A DNA stretch of 5,435 bases from the NCBI GenBank assembly GCA_947504795.1, contig CANNJG010000119.1, positions 1 to 5,435 on the forward strand. The letters run 5' to 3'. Below the pieces are notes generated by a model, which was not told where the DNA came from, made no database searches, and was given only the letters and a program-made list of their open reading frames with translations. The translations under genes and the position numbers were made by a program. The DNA comes from Legionellaceae bacterium (lineage in GTDB: Bacteria > Pseudomonadota > Gammaproteobacteria > Legionellales > Legionellaceae). Within the stretch, counting starts at the first letter, position 1. Each line of letters begins with the position of its first letter. Of the stretch, positions 4,800 to 5,435 are shown piece after piece.

Positions 4800-5435
4800 T
4801 CTTGCAAAGACGCAATCAAACCACCCAAAAAACGCGTTGCCTCCCCCCCAGTGACCGCACGATGATCAAAACTTAGCGATAAGGGTAATAAGCGTTGCGA
4901 CTTTACTTGGCCCTGATAACTGGTAGCGCCTTCATAAACACGACCCACGCCCAGTATAGCTACGGCGGGGGGGACAATGATAGGGCTTGCAAATCGACCT
5001 GAAAATTTTCCAAAGTTAGATAAAGTGAAAGTGACCCCAGTTAACTGTTCTTTAGAAATACTGCGGTCTGCGACGCTTACTTTGAGCTGATTGATTTGCT
5101 CACGTAATTGTTGGTCGCTTAAGGTTTCTGCATGGTGGATGACCGGCACGAATAAGCCATCTTCGTTATCCATCGCCAATCCTAAATTGAGCGACTCAAA
5201 ACATTTTCTAGCACAATGTTTTGAGTCGAACCACGCATTGAGAGCAGGCTCAGTTTTGCAGGCACTGGCAATAGCGCGCACTAAATGAACGGTAATATCC
5301 GCATCACTCGGCCAATGATCGATATTGGCTTCATCAAATAAACTGACAGCAACTACTTCCTGATGGGACTTCAACATGCTTTGTTGCATGGCACGTCTAA
5401 CCCCATGCAGGGGCTCAAAGCCTTCTTCTGGGCCA
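4793..5435 (-). CDS. 2-oxoacid dehydrogenase E2 (dihydrolipoamide acyltransferase), catalytic domain; 5' end outside window
   Basis: C-terminal 213 residues of an E2 subunit, the core of pyruvate, branched-chain or 2-oxoglutarate dehydrogenase complexes, which moves the acyl group from lipoyl-lysine to CoA. The frame is open to the window edge and does not start at the Met codon at 5389: in-frame PLHGVRRAM upstream is the usual opening of the acyltransferase domain. Next come NLGLAMDNEDGLFVPVI, TFTLSNFGKFSGRFASPIIVPPAVAILGVGR and the active-site segment SLSFDHRAVTGG. The catalytic His is fragment residue 191 (4862-4864). The usual HRxxD(or N)G is HRAVTG here, with Thr at 4850-4852. Lipoyl and peripheral-subunit-binding domains would lie upstream, probably after E1 genes. 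The fragment does not show which 2-oxoacid is used. A 14+14 inverted repeat (5192-5228) and two 7-base G:C runs lie in the gene. Confidence 0.94.
   Translation of the reverse strand, partial: GPEEGFEPLHGVRRAMQQSMLKSHQEVVAVSLFDEANIDHWPSDADITVHLVRAIASACKTEPALNAWFDSKHCARKCFESLNLGLAMDNEDGLFVPVIHHAETLSDQQLREQINQLKVSVADRSISKEQLTGVTFTLSNFGKFSGRFASPIIVPPAVAILGVGRVYEGATSYQGQVKSQRLLPLSLSFDHRAVTGGEATRFLGGLIASLQDH
5192..5228. repeat. Perfect 14+14 inverted repeat inside the E2 coding sequence
   Basis: CGACTCAAAACATT (5192-5205) is the exact reverse complement of AATGTTTTGAGTCG (5215-5228), with a 9-base loop between. It is in frame in the E2 gene and encodes about FDSKHCARKCFES just before NLGLAMD. Either strand's RNA could form a 14-bp hairpin. 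No U-tract follows it on either strand, so it does not look like a terminator. It is the longest perfect inverted repeat I found in the window. Confidence 0.85.

Noticed and set aside
4793..5389. Treating the E2 gene as a complete 198-residue protein starting at 5389
   Set aside because: The frame stays open to the window edge, and the residues before that Met (PLHGVRRA) belong to the conserved acyltransferase domain.
1..5435. tRNA, rRNA, CRISPR array, transposase or phage genes
   Set aside because: None is seen. Nearly every base belongs to five recognisable housekeeping or enzyme genes.

Overview
The window looks like an ordinary chromosomal segment of a Gram-negative gammaproteobacterium. 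An lpxB gene shows that the cell makes lipid A, and base composition by eye is in the low-to-mid 40s % GC. The combination of a GnnA-like sugar dehydrogenase coupled to lpxB, a MaeA-type malic enzyme and an exported S1/P1-type nuclease fits the Legionella/Coxiella side of the Gammaproteobacteria. That placement is inference; no rRNA or other marker gene is present. Coding density is very high and no stretch over about 130 bases lacks a gene.

Layout. Positions 1-1055 (minus) hold lpxB, cut at its 3' end by the window edge. Positions 1042-2001 (minus) hold a Gfo/Idh/MocA oxidoreductase whose last 14 bases overlap the start of lpxB, so the two look like one translationally coupled unit. A 131-base gap (2002-2132) carries a plausible promoter for that unit, with a Fur-box-like palindrome in its spacer, and a pair of interleaved inverted repeats. 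Positions 2133-3839 (minus) hold an NAD-type malic enzyme (maeA) with a clear Shine-Dalgarno that places its start at an ATG, not at the in-frame TTG upstream. A 117-base divergent region (3840-3956) carries the maeA promoter with an 8+8 inverted repeat over its -10, and an extended -10 element facing the other way. Positions 3957-4799 (plus) hold a secreted zinc-dependent S1/P1 nuclease with all nine expected metal ligands. It converges, with a 7-base overlap, on the 3' end of a 2-oxoacid dehydrogenase E2 acyltransferase (4793-5435, minus, 5' end outside the window).

Function. lpxB and the oxidoreductase point to lipid A synthesis, possibly with a 2,3-diamino sugar if the oxidoreductase is GnnA. 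Malic enzyme and the E2 subunit both act around pyruvate/acyl-CoA metabolism but are not in one operon here. The nuclease stands alone and acts outside the cytoplasm.

No clearly new multi-gene system is visible. The most striking unexplained structure is a perfect 14+14 inverted repeat with a 9-base loop (5192-5228) inside the E2 reading frame, which changes the protein locally to a Cys-rich segment. Smaller points are the HRxxD-to-HRxxT change at the E2 active site, the palindrome inside the oxidoreductase promoter, and the separation of a GnnA-like gene from lpxA/gnnB.
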